Below, one piece after another: positions 44,307 to 54,825 of a stretch of 64,000 nucleotides of DNA (within the stretch, counting starts at the first letter, position 1; every line of letters starts with the position of its first letter). The DNA lies in the NCBI GenBank assembly GCA_015179045.1, contig WHUZ01000008.1, positions 62,001 to 126,000 on the forward strand. Reading direction: 5' to 3'. A program made the position numbers and the translations under genes. The DNA comes from Kalaharituber pfeilii. Lineage: Eukaryota; Ascomycota; Pezizomycetes; Pezizales; Pezizaceae. Under the pieces are notes generated by a model. The model made no database searches and was not told the origin of the DNA. It saw only the letters and a program-made list of their open reading frames with translations.

Positions 44307-44634
44307 TCAATACTCGTTTGCCGCCCGACGGGCTATGGCGAGGGTCGAAGGAGAGGGATGTGGAGGAGATGGACATGACTGCTTGATTGTCTGGGGGGAT
44401 ATTTGGGTATTCGTGCTTGATTGTTCTCATGGGACATTGGGCTCTCGCTTTGTGTTTCCTCCGCATCACCGAAGTAGTGGTATCTTTGTGTCTTTTTACA
44501 AGGGGTCGAATGTGTAGGTAGTTGCACAGGTGCCTGTCTCCGGGCCATAAGGACTTCGGTCCAGGGACCCTGCCATGGCGAACAGCTGCAAGCGGGGTTA
44601 CGTGAAATAAAAAAAAAAAAAAAAAAAAAAAAAA
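43993..44634 (+). mobile_element. Half-LINE B, copy 1: ORF1-like frame with tail B
   Basis: ORF1-like frame: GIAVMKKLGKVRDWMEKANP, RIVAARWLVNKERREGKKTS, SIVIYLEGEVESD and KIRLSGKWHHSCLYDW, similar in layout to half-LINE A but diverged. A tail A insertion (44275-44346) lies within it. Then comes about 170 bp of 3' sequence, the CCTGTCTCCGGGCC block and tail B (GACCCTGCCATGGCGAACAG, GCAAGCGGGGTTACGTGA) and poly-A to 44634. The 3' flank GATACCAGATAC (44635-44646) matches the 5' flank now found inverted at 38344-38355. No ORF2 is present. Confidence 0.8.
44275..44346 (-). mobile_element. Tail A mini-retroposon with TSD
   Basis: Poly-T then ATATCAATACTCGTTTGCCG..GGGCTATGGCGAGGG. GAAGGAGAGGGAT is duplicated at 44262-44274 and 44347-44359. 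Confidence 0.88.
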
Positions 44635-44646
44635 GATACCAGATAC

Positions 44647-45674
44647 CTGAGGGGGTCGCTGGAGCATAAAGACCCCCTTCCTCTCTATGTACACCCGATA
44701 CATCCATCTGATTTAGGCAGGGAGGAGTGGGAGAGGCTAATAGCCAAGGAGGAAGATGAAGGGTGGACAAGCATTTACACGGATGGAAGTAGAATGGAGG
44801 ACAAGACGGGCACTGGAGTGCATCAGACCGGGGAAGACACATCAATATACCTGGGAGAAAGATGCACAGTCAATGATGCTGAGCTGATAGCGGTTGGGGA
44901 GGCAATGCGAAGAGAGGGGGAGCTGCTAATTATCACAGACTCCAGGACCACGGTGACGAGGATGAAGGGGATAGCCAGGGGGGACCTTACGCCGGAGGGT
45001 GCAGCGGAGCTGGTGAGGAGAAGGTGGGAGGAGAGGACATCGAGAGGGGACCGAGACCTGGCGCTCCTGTGGGTTAAAGCACATGAAGGGATAGTGGGTA
45101 ACACCGAGGCGGACAGGGCAGCCAAAGTAGCCACGGCGTTACAATACCAGGACGAGACAGTGACGGAGGCCGACATCCGACAAGAGGCAAAGAGCAGGAG
45201 AGGGGATGAGAGAAAGAGACTACAACTGACGTACAGACCACTGGAATACCTGGGGACCAGAAGGAGGGTGTCCACAGTCGCAGGCATAATGGGGGACAAA
45301 GGACTGAGACAATGGAGATACCAGATAGGAAAAGAAGAGTCACCGGAGTGCAGGTGGTGTGGAAAAGCCCTCGAGAATTACAGACACATAACGAAAGACT
45401 GTGAGGCGTGGAAGAAGAGATTACCGGGAGGCGAGGCGGGGATGAGGATGCCAAAGGGGGGGGAGAAGGGGAAGAAGAAAGAGGGGGAGAAGGAGGGGAT
45501 GAAACTGGTTGAGGTGGACTGGGCAGCGAGCTAGTTTCTTTGTTTCACACACTCTACGTCTCTTTATGATTTATCAGTTACTATTTGTTCTTTATGTACC
45601 TAACACCTCGCCGTAGCCTACAGGCGGCACGCGAGTAATGAAATAAAAAAAAAAAAATAAAATAAAAAAAAATT
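44647..45674 (+). mobile_element. LINE W, 3' part (RNase H, CCHC, tail A)
   Basis: Frame LYVHPIHPSDLGREEWERL, IYTDGSRMEDKTGTGVHQTG, NDAELIAVGEAM, ITDSRTTVTRM, LLWVKAHEGIVGNTEADRAA, then CRWCGKALENYRHITKDC and stop at 45534; tail A at 45607-45640, A-rich end to 45674. Nearly identical to the copy at 3436-4490. It is the continuation of 38356-38600, separated by half-LINE B and the later inversion. Confidence 0.9.
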
Positions 45675-46453
45675 GCTCCGCCCAGTCCAAGATTTCTACC
45701 AGCTGGTCTCCGTCCCCTTTCCCCCTTCTGGGCGGTATAGGTCTAATTCGCCCCTCGGACATTTCTGCTTCCATACCCGGCACTGTGTTAATATGTGGTG
45801 AGTCGTCTCGTCCAGCGGCATTCCGGGCCGTCAGCGGTGCCGATCTTGGTGTATGCCCTTGTGTCCTTTAATCCACACCGCGGCCACGTCCAAGTCCCCC
45901 CTTTCTGTCCGTCCCACCCAGGCTGTTCTGACCCTCTGTGTCGCACCCTCGTGGGGGGGACGTCCCTCTGCAATCCTCCGGAGTTTCGCTAGGGCCACCT
46001 TGGAGTCGGTGAGGATGAGGAGTTCGCCTTTCGTAGCCTCGAGGGCTCTGCTTATGGCGAGGAGTTCGGCGTCGTTGACCGTCGCTTTGGAGCCTACGTG
46101 TATTGACTGTCTGTTTCCTTTGACGTATATGCCGGCCCCTGCTTTTCCTTCGATTAGGCTCCTAGGAGCAGTTCCAACCTTCGTCCGTTCTTCAGGCGCT
46201 CGTCCGCGAACCTCAGAGTTCTCTTGTCGCTTCGTATTCGGTGAAGGTGTGTATCGTCTCCAGGTTCGCCAGTCCTTCGACTACGTCCCGCCTGGTCCCC
46301 CATGGGGCTCCGGTTATTCCTCTAGCTACCGTGTATTGCCACTTTTCCAGTTCTCTCAGTTTGGTCTCCATGGGCGCGCTCCGTGAGCATTCCCTCCATG
46401 CCCAGCAACCCCAGGTTGCTATGTTCCGTGCGATGCTCGTGTAGAGTTGTATC

Positions 46454-46642
46454 TGTTAAACTTAGGTGGAAGAGATGATTATTATTCCTTAGACAAAGTA
46501 GCCAAAAGTACGGTATCTATATACATAGAGTATGAGGTTGCGCTCAGGCCTTACTAGCCTCCGTCATGGCACCACACCCCCACATAATATCCGACACTCC
46601 GAACCATGATGTCCGACCGGACATTGCTGCAGATCTCTAACA
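46454..46642. mobile_element. Solo LTR, 189 bp, in LINE V
   Basis: TGTTAAACTTAGG..GATCTCTAACA on the + strand. GTATC (46449-46453) and GTCTC (46643-46647) form a 5-bp TSD with one change. Removing it restores KRRQLYTSIARNIA-type coding on the minus strand. Confidence 0.85.
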
Positions 46643-47354
46643 GTCTCCTTTTAGCTAGCGATTTTGGTTAGCCTCGATGCGACTCTCCACGCTGCCTTAC
46701 CTAGTTGAGCCGTTTTTTGTGATGGTCATCAAACTTTAATTCCCAGTCGACATTTAGGCCGACCAAACGGTATGCTGGACCTTTGACTCCTATGATCAGA
46801 GCCTCGGACTTCTTTGGGTCTAGTTCGTAGCCCTCGGCTGCCGCTTCTGCTGTCAGGAAAGCCCGGTGGGCCTTTACGGCCTGGCGAAGTTTGGTAAGTG
46901 AGGGGTGCGATATTATGCTGTGGAAGTCCTCTATGTACGACCTTGTAAAGTTCCTTTGGTCCGCTTTTTGGGCCAAAGGGGGCACCCCTATCAGGAACAG
47001 TACCGGCGAGAGTGGTAAGCCCTGAGGAGTTCCATCTGTCATCTACCTGTGGCACGCTTCCTTCCGTCCCATATCAGGTTGAAGTCGTTCGGCATCAGGA
47101 AAGCTTCCACGAAGGCTGCCAGGTTGACGTTGACTGCATTGATGCGTGCTACCACCTTTTCCCTTCTTACGAAATTGAAAGCCGACTTCATGTCGTCGCC
47201 AGCTAGCGCTGCCCACTCGTTCCGGTTGAGTCTCTGATCTATCTCCTTCAGCGTTTGTCTTTGTAAGTCCTCTGCTCCTCGGAGTGGTCTGCCACCAGTT
47301 GGGATTCTCGGAACAGGGAGTTTTGTTTCTGAAGGAGGTCGGCTACCACCTTTT

Positions 47355-48097
47355 TTTTTTTTTTTTTCTTATCAGTACTCGCATGCCGCCCTGAGGGCTA
47401 TGGCGATTTTTTTTTTTTTTTTTTAATATCATTTATCGCGTGCCTCCCTAGGGGAGGGCTATGGCGAGGATTTATTAAGGAAAGAAAAGAAAACTAGCTA
47501 CTCGACTAAATACATGTATGACCTACGGGCCCCCTGGTGTTATGGGTGGGCCGATGCGGGGGACGTCCTATTTCCGTCCTCTGTCCCATTCGTATCGGCA
47601 AGATCTCAACCATCTTCCTCCGAGTCTCACCCGATCTGTTTCCTTGTCGTCCTCCAGGTAGACAACTACGGAACTTGTCTTTTTTCCCTCCTCGTTGAGT
47701 GTCTTCTTATTCCTTAGCCATCTTATCCCAGTGATTTTTCCAATGCCTTCGTTGTCGGCTTCCAGCCATCTCCGGATGTTCCCGAGATCTTTTCTCAGGG
47801 CAATCCCATGTACTACGATGCCCGATTTGGTGGTGGCGGCATCGCGGGCGGATGGTCGGGTGGGGGTTTTGGCTTCTTGGGTTCGAGGGGGTATGGTCTT
47901 CGGTGTGGGCCTGGGGTTGGGGGTGGGCCTGGGGTTGAGGGTGGGCGCGGGGATCGACGGGGTTGTTGATGACGATGCCCCGTGGAGGCTATTTTTCTTG
48001 CCTCCGCGTCATCCAGTCTTTTCTTGGAGGCATTCGGGTGCGCAGACACCGTTTTGCCTTTTCTCTTCCTCGGGTTGTTCGCAGGCGGAGCCGGGGA
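47355..48097 (-). mobile_element. Half-LINE A with doubled tail, in LINE V RT
   Basis: CTACCACCTTTT is duplicated at 47343-47354 and 48098-48109. The minus strand codes ORF1 (RASTKS-like Pro-rich part, GIVVHGIALRKDLGNIRRWL, SVVVYLEDD, TRWRKMVEIL-type end) with no ORF2. Two tail A copies lie in a row at the 3' end (47364-47406 and 47424-47467), each with its own poly-A. A second insertion at the same poly-A could explain this. Confidence 0.8.
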
Positions 48098-48112
48098 CTA
48101 CCACCTTTTGGC

Positions 48113-48165
48113 CTTTTCTTTTTTTTTTTTTTTTTTTATATCATTACTCGCATGCCGCCCTATGG
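48113..48165 (-). mobile_element. Tail A fragment in LINE V RT
   Basis: Poly-T then ATATCATTACTCGCATGCCG, CCCTAT. It begins in mid-hairpin. GGCC on both sides is a short possible TSD; deleting the insert restores KLGQKVVADLL on the minus strand. Confidence 0.7.
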
Positions 48166-48384
48166 CCTAATTTGGCTATGGTATTTAAAAGGGTTATCGG
48201 TCTCCAGCTTCCAGGGCCGTCCCTCGGTTTTCCATTTTTAAGGACCATCACTACCTCAAAGCCTCTTGGGAATTGGTATTGGCCATTGACGTAGCTGACT
48301 ATCTTTTCCCTGACCGCAGCCCATAAGGTTGTGCCCCTCAGAAGTTTCAGTAGTCCGTATTGAATGCCGTTACTCTTGTGCATC

Positions 48385-48910
48385 CCATGCCTTTATTGGA
48401 CGGGTCCAGAATTGTCGCTAAGTTATAGATAAGTGACTGTGTGTTAGTCTTGTTGTAATACTTACTTAGCGTGGAGGTCGCCTTTTGGACCGCCTCGTGG
48501 AGATCTTTTTTCCAAGGTGAGCGAGCTCCTTCTAGGCCCAGTTCTTCGGTCCGCTTTTCCAAATGATCAAAAAGATTATTGTAAATAAAGAAGGCCTGGG
48601 AAATGGTTGACCGTTTGCTATAGGAAACTGCCCGCGTGTAATTGAAGAACGGTCTCAAGATGATGATGGCCTCGGTAATTTGGCTCCATTCTGAGTTAGT
48701 CAAGAGCAAAGAACCATACTTGAGCGGGGTGCTCGGTAGCTGGACCCAGGCTTCAATTGTAGGACGTAATCTTTTTTTTTTTTTTTTAATATCATTACTC
48801 GCATGCCGCCTGAAAGGCTATGGCGAGGTAGGACGTAATCGTTTTGCTCTCGCCATCATCAAGACCGTTGAGTTCCACCGTGTTTTGACGTCTTGGATTA
48901 GTCCAATTCG
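48385..48910 (-). pseudogene. hAT transposase fragment
   Basis: The minus strand reads LIQDVKTRWNSTVLMMARAK, then (after a tail A insertion at 48772-48827) IEAWVQLPSTPLKYGSLLLT, NSEWSQITEAIIILRPFFNY, TRAVSYSKRSTISQAFFIYN, NLFDHLEK.., STLSKYYNKTN and LATILDPSNKG. TRWNST, the LRPFF..T..LS..TIS block and KYY.KT..ATILDP are typical of the catalytic region of hAT transposases. It lacks the BED finger and the C-terminal dimerisation part. It is embedded in LINE V. It may be a relic of the transposase that moved the hAT MITE at 29648 (inference). Confidence 0.85.
48772..48827 (-). mobile_element. Tail A mini-retroposon with 13-bp TSD
   Basis: Poly-T then ATATCATTACTCGCATGCCG, CCTGAAAGGCTATGGCGAG. 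GTAGGACGTAATC is duplicated at 48759-48771 and 48828-48840. 56 bp including the poly-T; the 5' end is exactly CTCGCC. Confidence 0.95.
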
Positions 48911-49640
48911 GGGATTTTCAGGGGCTGACGGTGGTTGGTCCGGGGGCGGACCTCGACTTGGTCTTCGGTCAGATACCAAAACCTCTTCACCGGAATCTGT
49001 TTGTCCGTGAGCCTTCTCACTTCCCTGGGACCTAGGGCTTCCTTATTATCCAGTCTTAGTGCTTTCCCGATTCTGTCTATGCCCTCGGAATCGCGTGGTC
49101 GTCGTATGTGTCGGGGATTGGTCTCACCACTATAGTGTCCACCATCTGTTCCTCCGGTGGTCTCGTGTCTAGGGCCACGCTCTCTTGGATAACGTCGATT
49201 ATGTCCTGGGTCGATATCTCCATGATGACGTCCTCGAGGGTGATTTCCCTCCTGGGGGGCGGTATACTCTCCTTCCTCCAGCGCGCCCCGCGCCACGGCG
49301 AGGGTCGTTTCGTCTTCTATTCTCCTCCCTTGTTCTTCGCCCTTGATTGTCTTGGTGTGGTGAATGATGTCCCCAAATTTGTGCAGGGTCCATTGCTGGT
49401 CTTCTCGTATGAACGTCATGTCCTCGTGGGATTTCCAGTCTTTGAATGCGTGGAATTCGAGGTTGTTCACTTTTGGCTTCCTCCTCGGTGTCGCGCGAGT
49501 GGCGCTTCTGGTCTGGCGCTGCGCCGTCGCTCGATTCGGCTTTGTGTGGCTGGTTAGGTGTGGGCGGGCCTCAGGGGGTGGGTGTGGGTCCGGGGGTGGA
49601 GTGTCAGATGTGAGATGTGAGATGTGACTGAGTCGCATTG

Positions 49641-50077
49641 TGATCCGGCTTTCCTATTGGCGCGTGCTGTCTCTGTCCTCTAGTTTGCAGGGGTCCTCTG
49701 GATCGGGCCGTTCTCATTGGTCCACGTCTTGTTGGCCGTGGAAATTGCTGAGGTGTGGGTAGTCTCCGTTGGGGGTCTCGGGGTGCCCGCTGCCGTGGTG
49801 AGCATGTTGAGTTGGAGCTGCTGAGGTGAGGGTTTGAGGACGCTGCTTTGAGGTCTGATCTCGCGGGATAACGTTTTCCTTTGAGGCTATTTGTAGTTTG
49901 GTCGTCCCCTTGGGTTATCTGGGTTCCCCGTGACCGTCAGGCCGAGGGGTGTCTTTGTTATTGTCGCCGTATCGAGAGCTGCTCTGGGAATCGAGATTCG
50001 GCCGCAGTCGCGTGATGTTATACGTGTTCTGCGGAGGTTATAGAGGTCTGGCTAGAAAGATCATGATAGGCTGACAG
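49641..50077 (-). other. Possible 5' region of LINE V, no gene seen
   Basis: GC-rich DNA continuous with LINE V. It may be its 5' UTR. No frame supports a protein and no 5' TSD was found. Confidence 0.3.
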
Positions 50078-50353
50078 TGTAAGATAGACAGATAGTATCC
50101 ACTTACTGCCTTGTGATGGACCGGAGCGGTGAGAACTGGCAGAACGAACGCACGACCAAATGCGAGTGCGAGTGCGAAAGCGCGGGTGCGAAAAGAAGAG
50201 AAGAGAAGGTTGTTGATTGTATGCGCTACAGTACAGAGAGTCTATATATAGATGATATCGCGTCACGTGCTGCCCTTACGTCCACGTGCTATCCATGCCA
50301 ACTATCCATGCCAAGCTTGCCTTTTACCGTACCCATCCATCGTCGTCACCACA
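50078..50353. mobile_element. Solo LTR, family LTR-1, copy 3
   Basis: TGTAAGATAGACAGATAGTA..GTCGTCACCACA with ACAG duplicated at 50074-50077 and 50354-50357. 276 bp. Confidence 0.85.
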
Positions 50354-50554
50354 ACAGTCTGTATGCTAGGGGCTTGGTATGAGACTAGTCTGTATACGGG
50401 GTTACGTGATCTCAAAAAAAAAGCTCAACCAAGGATTCCAGCCATTTCAACTCAAGCGCCAAGAAAAAAGCTCAGCACCATCACAGGAAAAAAAATCATT
50501 GGATCGCTTAATATCAATTAGCTATGTTTAATGCCAGCAATCGTCCCTTCTTAT

Positions 50555-50626
50555 GATATGCCCTGCCATGGCGAACAGCTACAAGCGGGGTCACGTGAAA
50601 TAAAAAAAAAAAAAAAAAAAAAAAAA
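50555..50626 (+). mobile_element. Tail B mini-retroposon with TSD
   Basis: GATATGCCCTGCCATGGCG, ACAAGCGGGGTCACGTGA, poly-A. GTCCCTTCTTAT is duplicated at 50543-50554 and 50627-50638. Confidence 0.92.
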
Positions 50627-50942
50627 GTCCCTTCTTATAGCATAGTTCCATTTCGGCTTAGGCAACTGCGTTGTGACTTAGAAGCATGATAAGTATGCAT
50701 GTCATGAAGTATAGCAAGTGTGGTGGTAGCATAGCATGATATGTATGTGTAGCATGGTGGGTATTTGAGAAGATCGAGCACAGTAGAGAGCGGGAATGGA
50801 TCAGTGCAAGGGGAGTTAGGGGGGAGGTATATAGGAGTAGGAGTGTGGTGGTATATAGGGCCTCTCGGGCGGGAGGCTAGTTACTGCTTGTGTATGGTAC
50901 TATCAAAGAGCAAAAAAAAAAAAAAGGGTTGTGTTAGTAAGC

Positions 50943-50992
50943 TCTTTTTTTTGTCACGTCACCCCGCTTGCAGCTGTTCGCCATGGCAGGGC
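50943..50992 (-). mobile_element. Tail B mini-retroposon with TSD (50 bp)
   Basis: T-run then GTCACGTCACCCCGCTTGCA..CATGGCAGGGC. GTGTTAGTAAGC is duplicated at 50931-50942 and 50993-51004. The 5' end is exactly GCCCTGCC. Confidence 0.93.
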
Positions 50993-51217
50993 GTGTTAGT
51001 AAGCGAAATGAAGTGTTACATAGTGTTGATTAACGGTCGTAAGCATTTGACATCATCAAACAGCTGCAAAGTTGTTGCATCTGCGGAGCTGCGCCATGGG
51101 ATGAAGGGGTGTATGGCTAATTGACATCCTGGCAAGATTTCTGCAACGGTGGTTAGGTGGGCGATCATTGGCCAATCATACGACTAGAGGGCTGAGAAAT
51201 GGCATAAACCCTCTACT

Positions 51218-51273
51218 CTTTTTTTTTTCTTTTCTTTTTTTATATCATGTAACCCTGCTTGCAGCTGTTTGCC
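51218..51273 (-). mobile_element. Tail B mini-retroposon with TSD, shortened
   Basis: T-rich run then ATATCATGTAACCCTGCTTG, CAGCTGTTTGCC. AAACCCTCTACT is duplicated at 51206-51217 and 51274-51285. It lacks the CCCTG at the 5' end. Confidence 0.9.
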
Positions 51274-51285
51274 AAACCCTCTACT

Positions 51286-53009
51286 CGGAACCCCCTGAAT
51301 TATTGCACGCTGCAAGATAATATACATGCATCTCGCTAATGAGGATTGAAAGAATGTAGCTGAAAGCCAATCAACGTCCAACGGTGGGCATCTTGCAGCG
51401 TGCTTGAAAAGGCTGGAACGTGGTGCTGGAGCCATTCATTCTTGAACTCGAAACCCCCTAGCACACTGGACAAACATAAACACAGCGTATGTAACTAGGA
51501 AGTCTTTAGCCACGCTGTTAGAGATGCAGTGAAAATGCATCATGGAGACACAAGAAAGCGGACAACAAAACAAATATATTTTGCTCAGTAGACCAAACGC
51601 CTTGCATTACAAAATTGGGAACATGGATGATCTGTTTGCAATTTCAACTGTAACGACGTTAACAAGAGAAAAAAAAACGTGAAACTCATTCAAAACAGAA
51701 GCCTACGACACACGCCCGAATTATTTCTCCTCCCCAATTGTAAAATGGAGAAAGAAACAGAAATTCTTTTAGGTGATGAAAAGAAATTCTACATCGAAAC
51801 GGCTAGATTTCTTATCTCACTGCATTTCATCTTGATTTCATTTTTATTTTTATTTTTAGTTCTGTTTATAGTTAGTATCAGCAAGCTTCAATTGCAGGAA
51901 CCACTCGATGACGTCAACCGGAAGATACACTAAATACTTACCTCCACTGTTCTAGAATCCTTTCTTTTTTCCCTCTCCCCCTTGTAGCCCAATTTACCGC
52001 TCAAGACACTCCTTGAACTTTACTTTTTTCTTATCGATCTTTCGCACTTGAGGCGCGGTAGGAACGCTCAGAATTTTCACATCGGAACAAGTATTGACGA
52101 GCCTAAAGAGCCCAGGATTCGCCATCGATGTCACATTATGCTACATGTTTTCTGCAACTTGCACAGATCATTTCAACTTGAGCCTAGTTATAGGGACAGA
52201 ATAGACGCGATTGGTATGTACAATACCAAATCAGACTGTACAGTACTCAAGTACAATACAGCACGCAGTATCATTAATAATAAAGGAAGTACAATAATTT
52301 GGGTACACGTATTTTTTTCTCCTGATGATGTCAGGATCTGGCCTCATATGATTTCTCATGATATAGGGTGTCATCACAGTTGAAAATGTAGGCGCGTTGT
52401 AAGGTAAAGCAGGTAATGAGAGGTTGTGCATAGGTTATTGACTCAAACGCCATCGTGAAACTCATCCCATTTAGTGCAATTGACTTTGTCCTGCTCTGGT
52501 GGCGTATGTATCAAGGCTGACGCCTACTTGTATGGGTGCTGCTGGAGTTGTGCTCATGTAGCCCTAGCTGTACCTCTACCATGCATACATACGTGATCCT
52601 GAGCATGCCCAAACCATGAGCTCAAACAGCTGCCGGATGCAGAGCTGTCAATAATACGGCATCTAGGTGCATGCGCCATTATAGACACTTGGTTTTGTGC
52701 ACACGTTCATTAGCTGCAATCACTTTCTATACGGCACATATACCTAAGTAGCATGCCTGTGCCAAGGAAAACACCACCATCTCCAGGTCCACTTCTACTG
52801 CAAAGAGCATGCCCCTTTTACTAAAAAAGCCAGAACAATGACCTGCCACTTCAGCAATCGTAATTCATGCGATAGCAGTGACCAAGGGACAGGGATCCAC
52901 CGCTTCCCAATCCACAAACGCAGAAAGGGGGTCCAGTGCCTACCCCCAAAAGCAGAATGAAAAGAAGACTCCAACATCATCTCCAAAAGCAACATCCCAG
53001 AAAGAAAGA
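51286..53009. other. Mostly unassigned; one small ORF with a membrane-like segment
   Basis: At 51745-51933 (+) a frame of about 62 codons starting MEKETEILLGDEKK contains FLISLHFILISFLFLFLVLF, a plausible transmembrane helix. It has no counterpart in the window and no recognised family. Frames of 60-111 codons elsewhere in this stretch are unsupported. Confidence 0.2.
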
Positions 53010-53197
53010 CTTCCGCAATCTGGCTGAGCAGTTGTGGGACACGGAATAGCGGTGACGAACTCGGGAAAGTAAGAGATTGGATGGAAAACGCGAACCTGTG
53101 GATGGGAAAGATTGTCGCAGCAAGATGGTTGGTGAATAAAGAAAGGAGGGAGGGAAAGAAGACTAGCTCAATTGTTATCTACCTAGAGGGGGAGGCA

Positions 53198-53681
53198 TGG
53201 TGCCGGCAGCTTAGTACCAACACCAAATCAAGGGGGTGACAAATTATGTATCCACAACACCACAACTGTAGATCTGGAATTTTAAATCTCGTAAATCTAT
53301 AGTATTTGCTATTGCGAACAATTCTACGAGATTAGAAAAAAAAAAAAAAAAAAAAAAAACTGCACATGTGAATAGGAAAATAAAAGAGGACATTTTGTAT
53401 GAGAGATGGTCAAAAATGTAACGTGCCAAGAAGGCAAAAATTTCCTAAATGGGCACTTTTAATACTTACTCAGCTAGTCTTGGCATATTTCTCCTGAGTA
53501 TTGCATGCATATTATGCAATTTCGCTGCATGCAATGCAATAAGTACTATCTAAACACGAAAATGCAAGGGGCTTGGCATGAGACTAACTCAAAGGAGTAA
53601 AGTAAAGCGAAAAAAAGCTGCTGACTACTGTAATGGTCGAGCGAAATGTTACAAGGTGTTGGTACTAAGCTGCCGGCACCA
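53198..53681. mobile_element. Tc1/mariner-type MITE, copy 2 (484 bp)
   Basis: Same TIR as 2915-3407, opposite orientation. The empty site is visible in half-LINE B copy 1 (GGGGGAGGTAGAATCAG near 44155). Here it reads GGGGGAGGCA, the element, then TAGAATCAG: target TA, with the left copy mutated to CA. Confidence 0.93.
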
Positions 53682-53791
53682 TAGAATCAGATAGTCAAAC
53701 ACCAGCGAAGGTGCAGTTATTAGGCAAATGGCACCAGTCGTGCCTGTATGACTGGGATAGAATTACAAAGGTGGACAGAAAGGGGAAGGGG

Positions 53792-54670
53792 GACTAGCTC
53801 CATAGTGGTTTTTCTGGAGGATCATCAGGACATAGACAAGGTTAGACTCGGAGGCAGATGGTTAAGGGCATCTCGGTACGAGGCCGAAAGGGGACGGAGG
53901 TGAGGCAATTCGGCTGGGCGCCTTTCCCCCGCGAAACAATTGGAGACTTTTTTTTTTTTTTTTTTTTTTTTATATCAGTACTCGCATGCCGCCCTATGGG
54001 CTATGGCGAGGTGTTTTATTAAGATAAATGAAAGAAGAAATAAGCACTAGGTACATGTATTGCCCGCGGTGTTCATGCATGATGCGGGTAAGAAGTCCCA
54101 AAATTGTGTCCGTGACCTGTTTACTTCTTCCCTCTCTCTGTCTCGTACACATTCGCCCGTAACCACCTTCCTCCGAGCCTAACTTTCCCGATGTCCGTTG
54201 GTTTTTCCAGGTATACTACCACGGAGCTTGTCACTTTGCCTTCCTCCATTAGGATTGTCTTCTTCCGTAGCCATCTGATCCCTGTTGTCTTGCCTATGTC
54301 TTTGTTGGATGCCTCCAACCATCTTCGGACATTCCCCAAGTCTTTCCTCAGGGCTATGCCGTGTACGACAATGCCTTGTCTCGAGGTGGTATTGTCGGGG
54401 CGGGTCGGGGGGTGGGATCTGGCTTTGGGAAGTGGAGTCGAGGTCCGGGGGCGGGGATGGGATGTTGATGGTTCTGGTGTCGGTGGTTTGGGGTTTTGGG
54501 TAGTGGCGGGCGTGCTGCCTAATTGGAGACTGCGGGAAACACATGTACGTAGGGCGGGGTTAGGATTGGGGTTTTTTAGGCGGGTAGTTTCTGTCGTCGC
54601 TGTTAACCTTTTCTTTTATTATAGCACAACATCGCCATAGCCCTTAGGGCGGCATGCGATTAATGATATA

Positions 54671-54706
<36 letters not shown>
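53792..54706 (+). mobile_element. Half-LINE A inside half-LINE B
   Basis: GGGGAAGGGG is duplicated at 53782-53791 and 54707-54716. ORF1 C-terminus: TSSIVVFLEDHQDIDKVRLG, GRWLRASRYEAERGRR, stop near 53902. Tail A at 54629-54665 (ATCGC..GCGAT form), poly-A. Interrupted by the reverse element at 53949-54520. Confidence 0.85.
53949..54520 (-). mobile_element. Half-LINE A, reverse, in another half-LINE A
   Basis: AATTGGAGACT is duplicated at 53938-53948 and 54521-54531. The minus strand codes GNVRRWLEASNKDIGKTTGI, RWLRKKTILMEEGK, SSVVVYLEKPTDIGKVRLGG and RWLRANVYETERGKK, stop at 54121; then tail A and poly-A (poly-T at 53949). Confidence 0.9.
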
Positions 54707-54709
<3 letters not shown>

Positions 54710-54825
54710 GAAGGGGAGGGATGTGGAGGAGATGGACATGACTACTTGATTTTCTGGGGGCATATTTGGGTATTTGTGCTTGATTGTTCTCTTGGAGGAT
54801 TAGGCTTTCGCTTTGTGTTTCCTCC

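Larger units (their letters stand above)
45675..49640 (-). mobile_element. LINE V: degenerate, chimeric, with several insertions
   Basis: Read on the minus strand. From the 5' side: a Pro/Thr/Arg-rich ORF1-like region (49638-48911), a hAT transposase fragment (48910-48385), then ORF2: GIQYGLLKLLRGTTLW, RPITLLNTIAKLG, GDDMKSAFNFVRREK, DGTPQGLPLSPVLFLIG, an RT active site reading YIED instead of YxDD (46930 region), a connection domain, and RNase H with NDAELLAISRAL, ILTDSKVALAKL and WIKGHKGIH. An internal deletion then fuses this to IGTADGPECRW, and the end is VEILDWAEQ near 45675. W is inserted next to the stop codon. Not functional. Confidence 0.82.
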
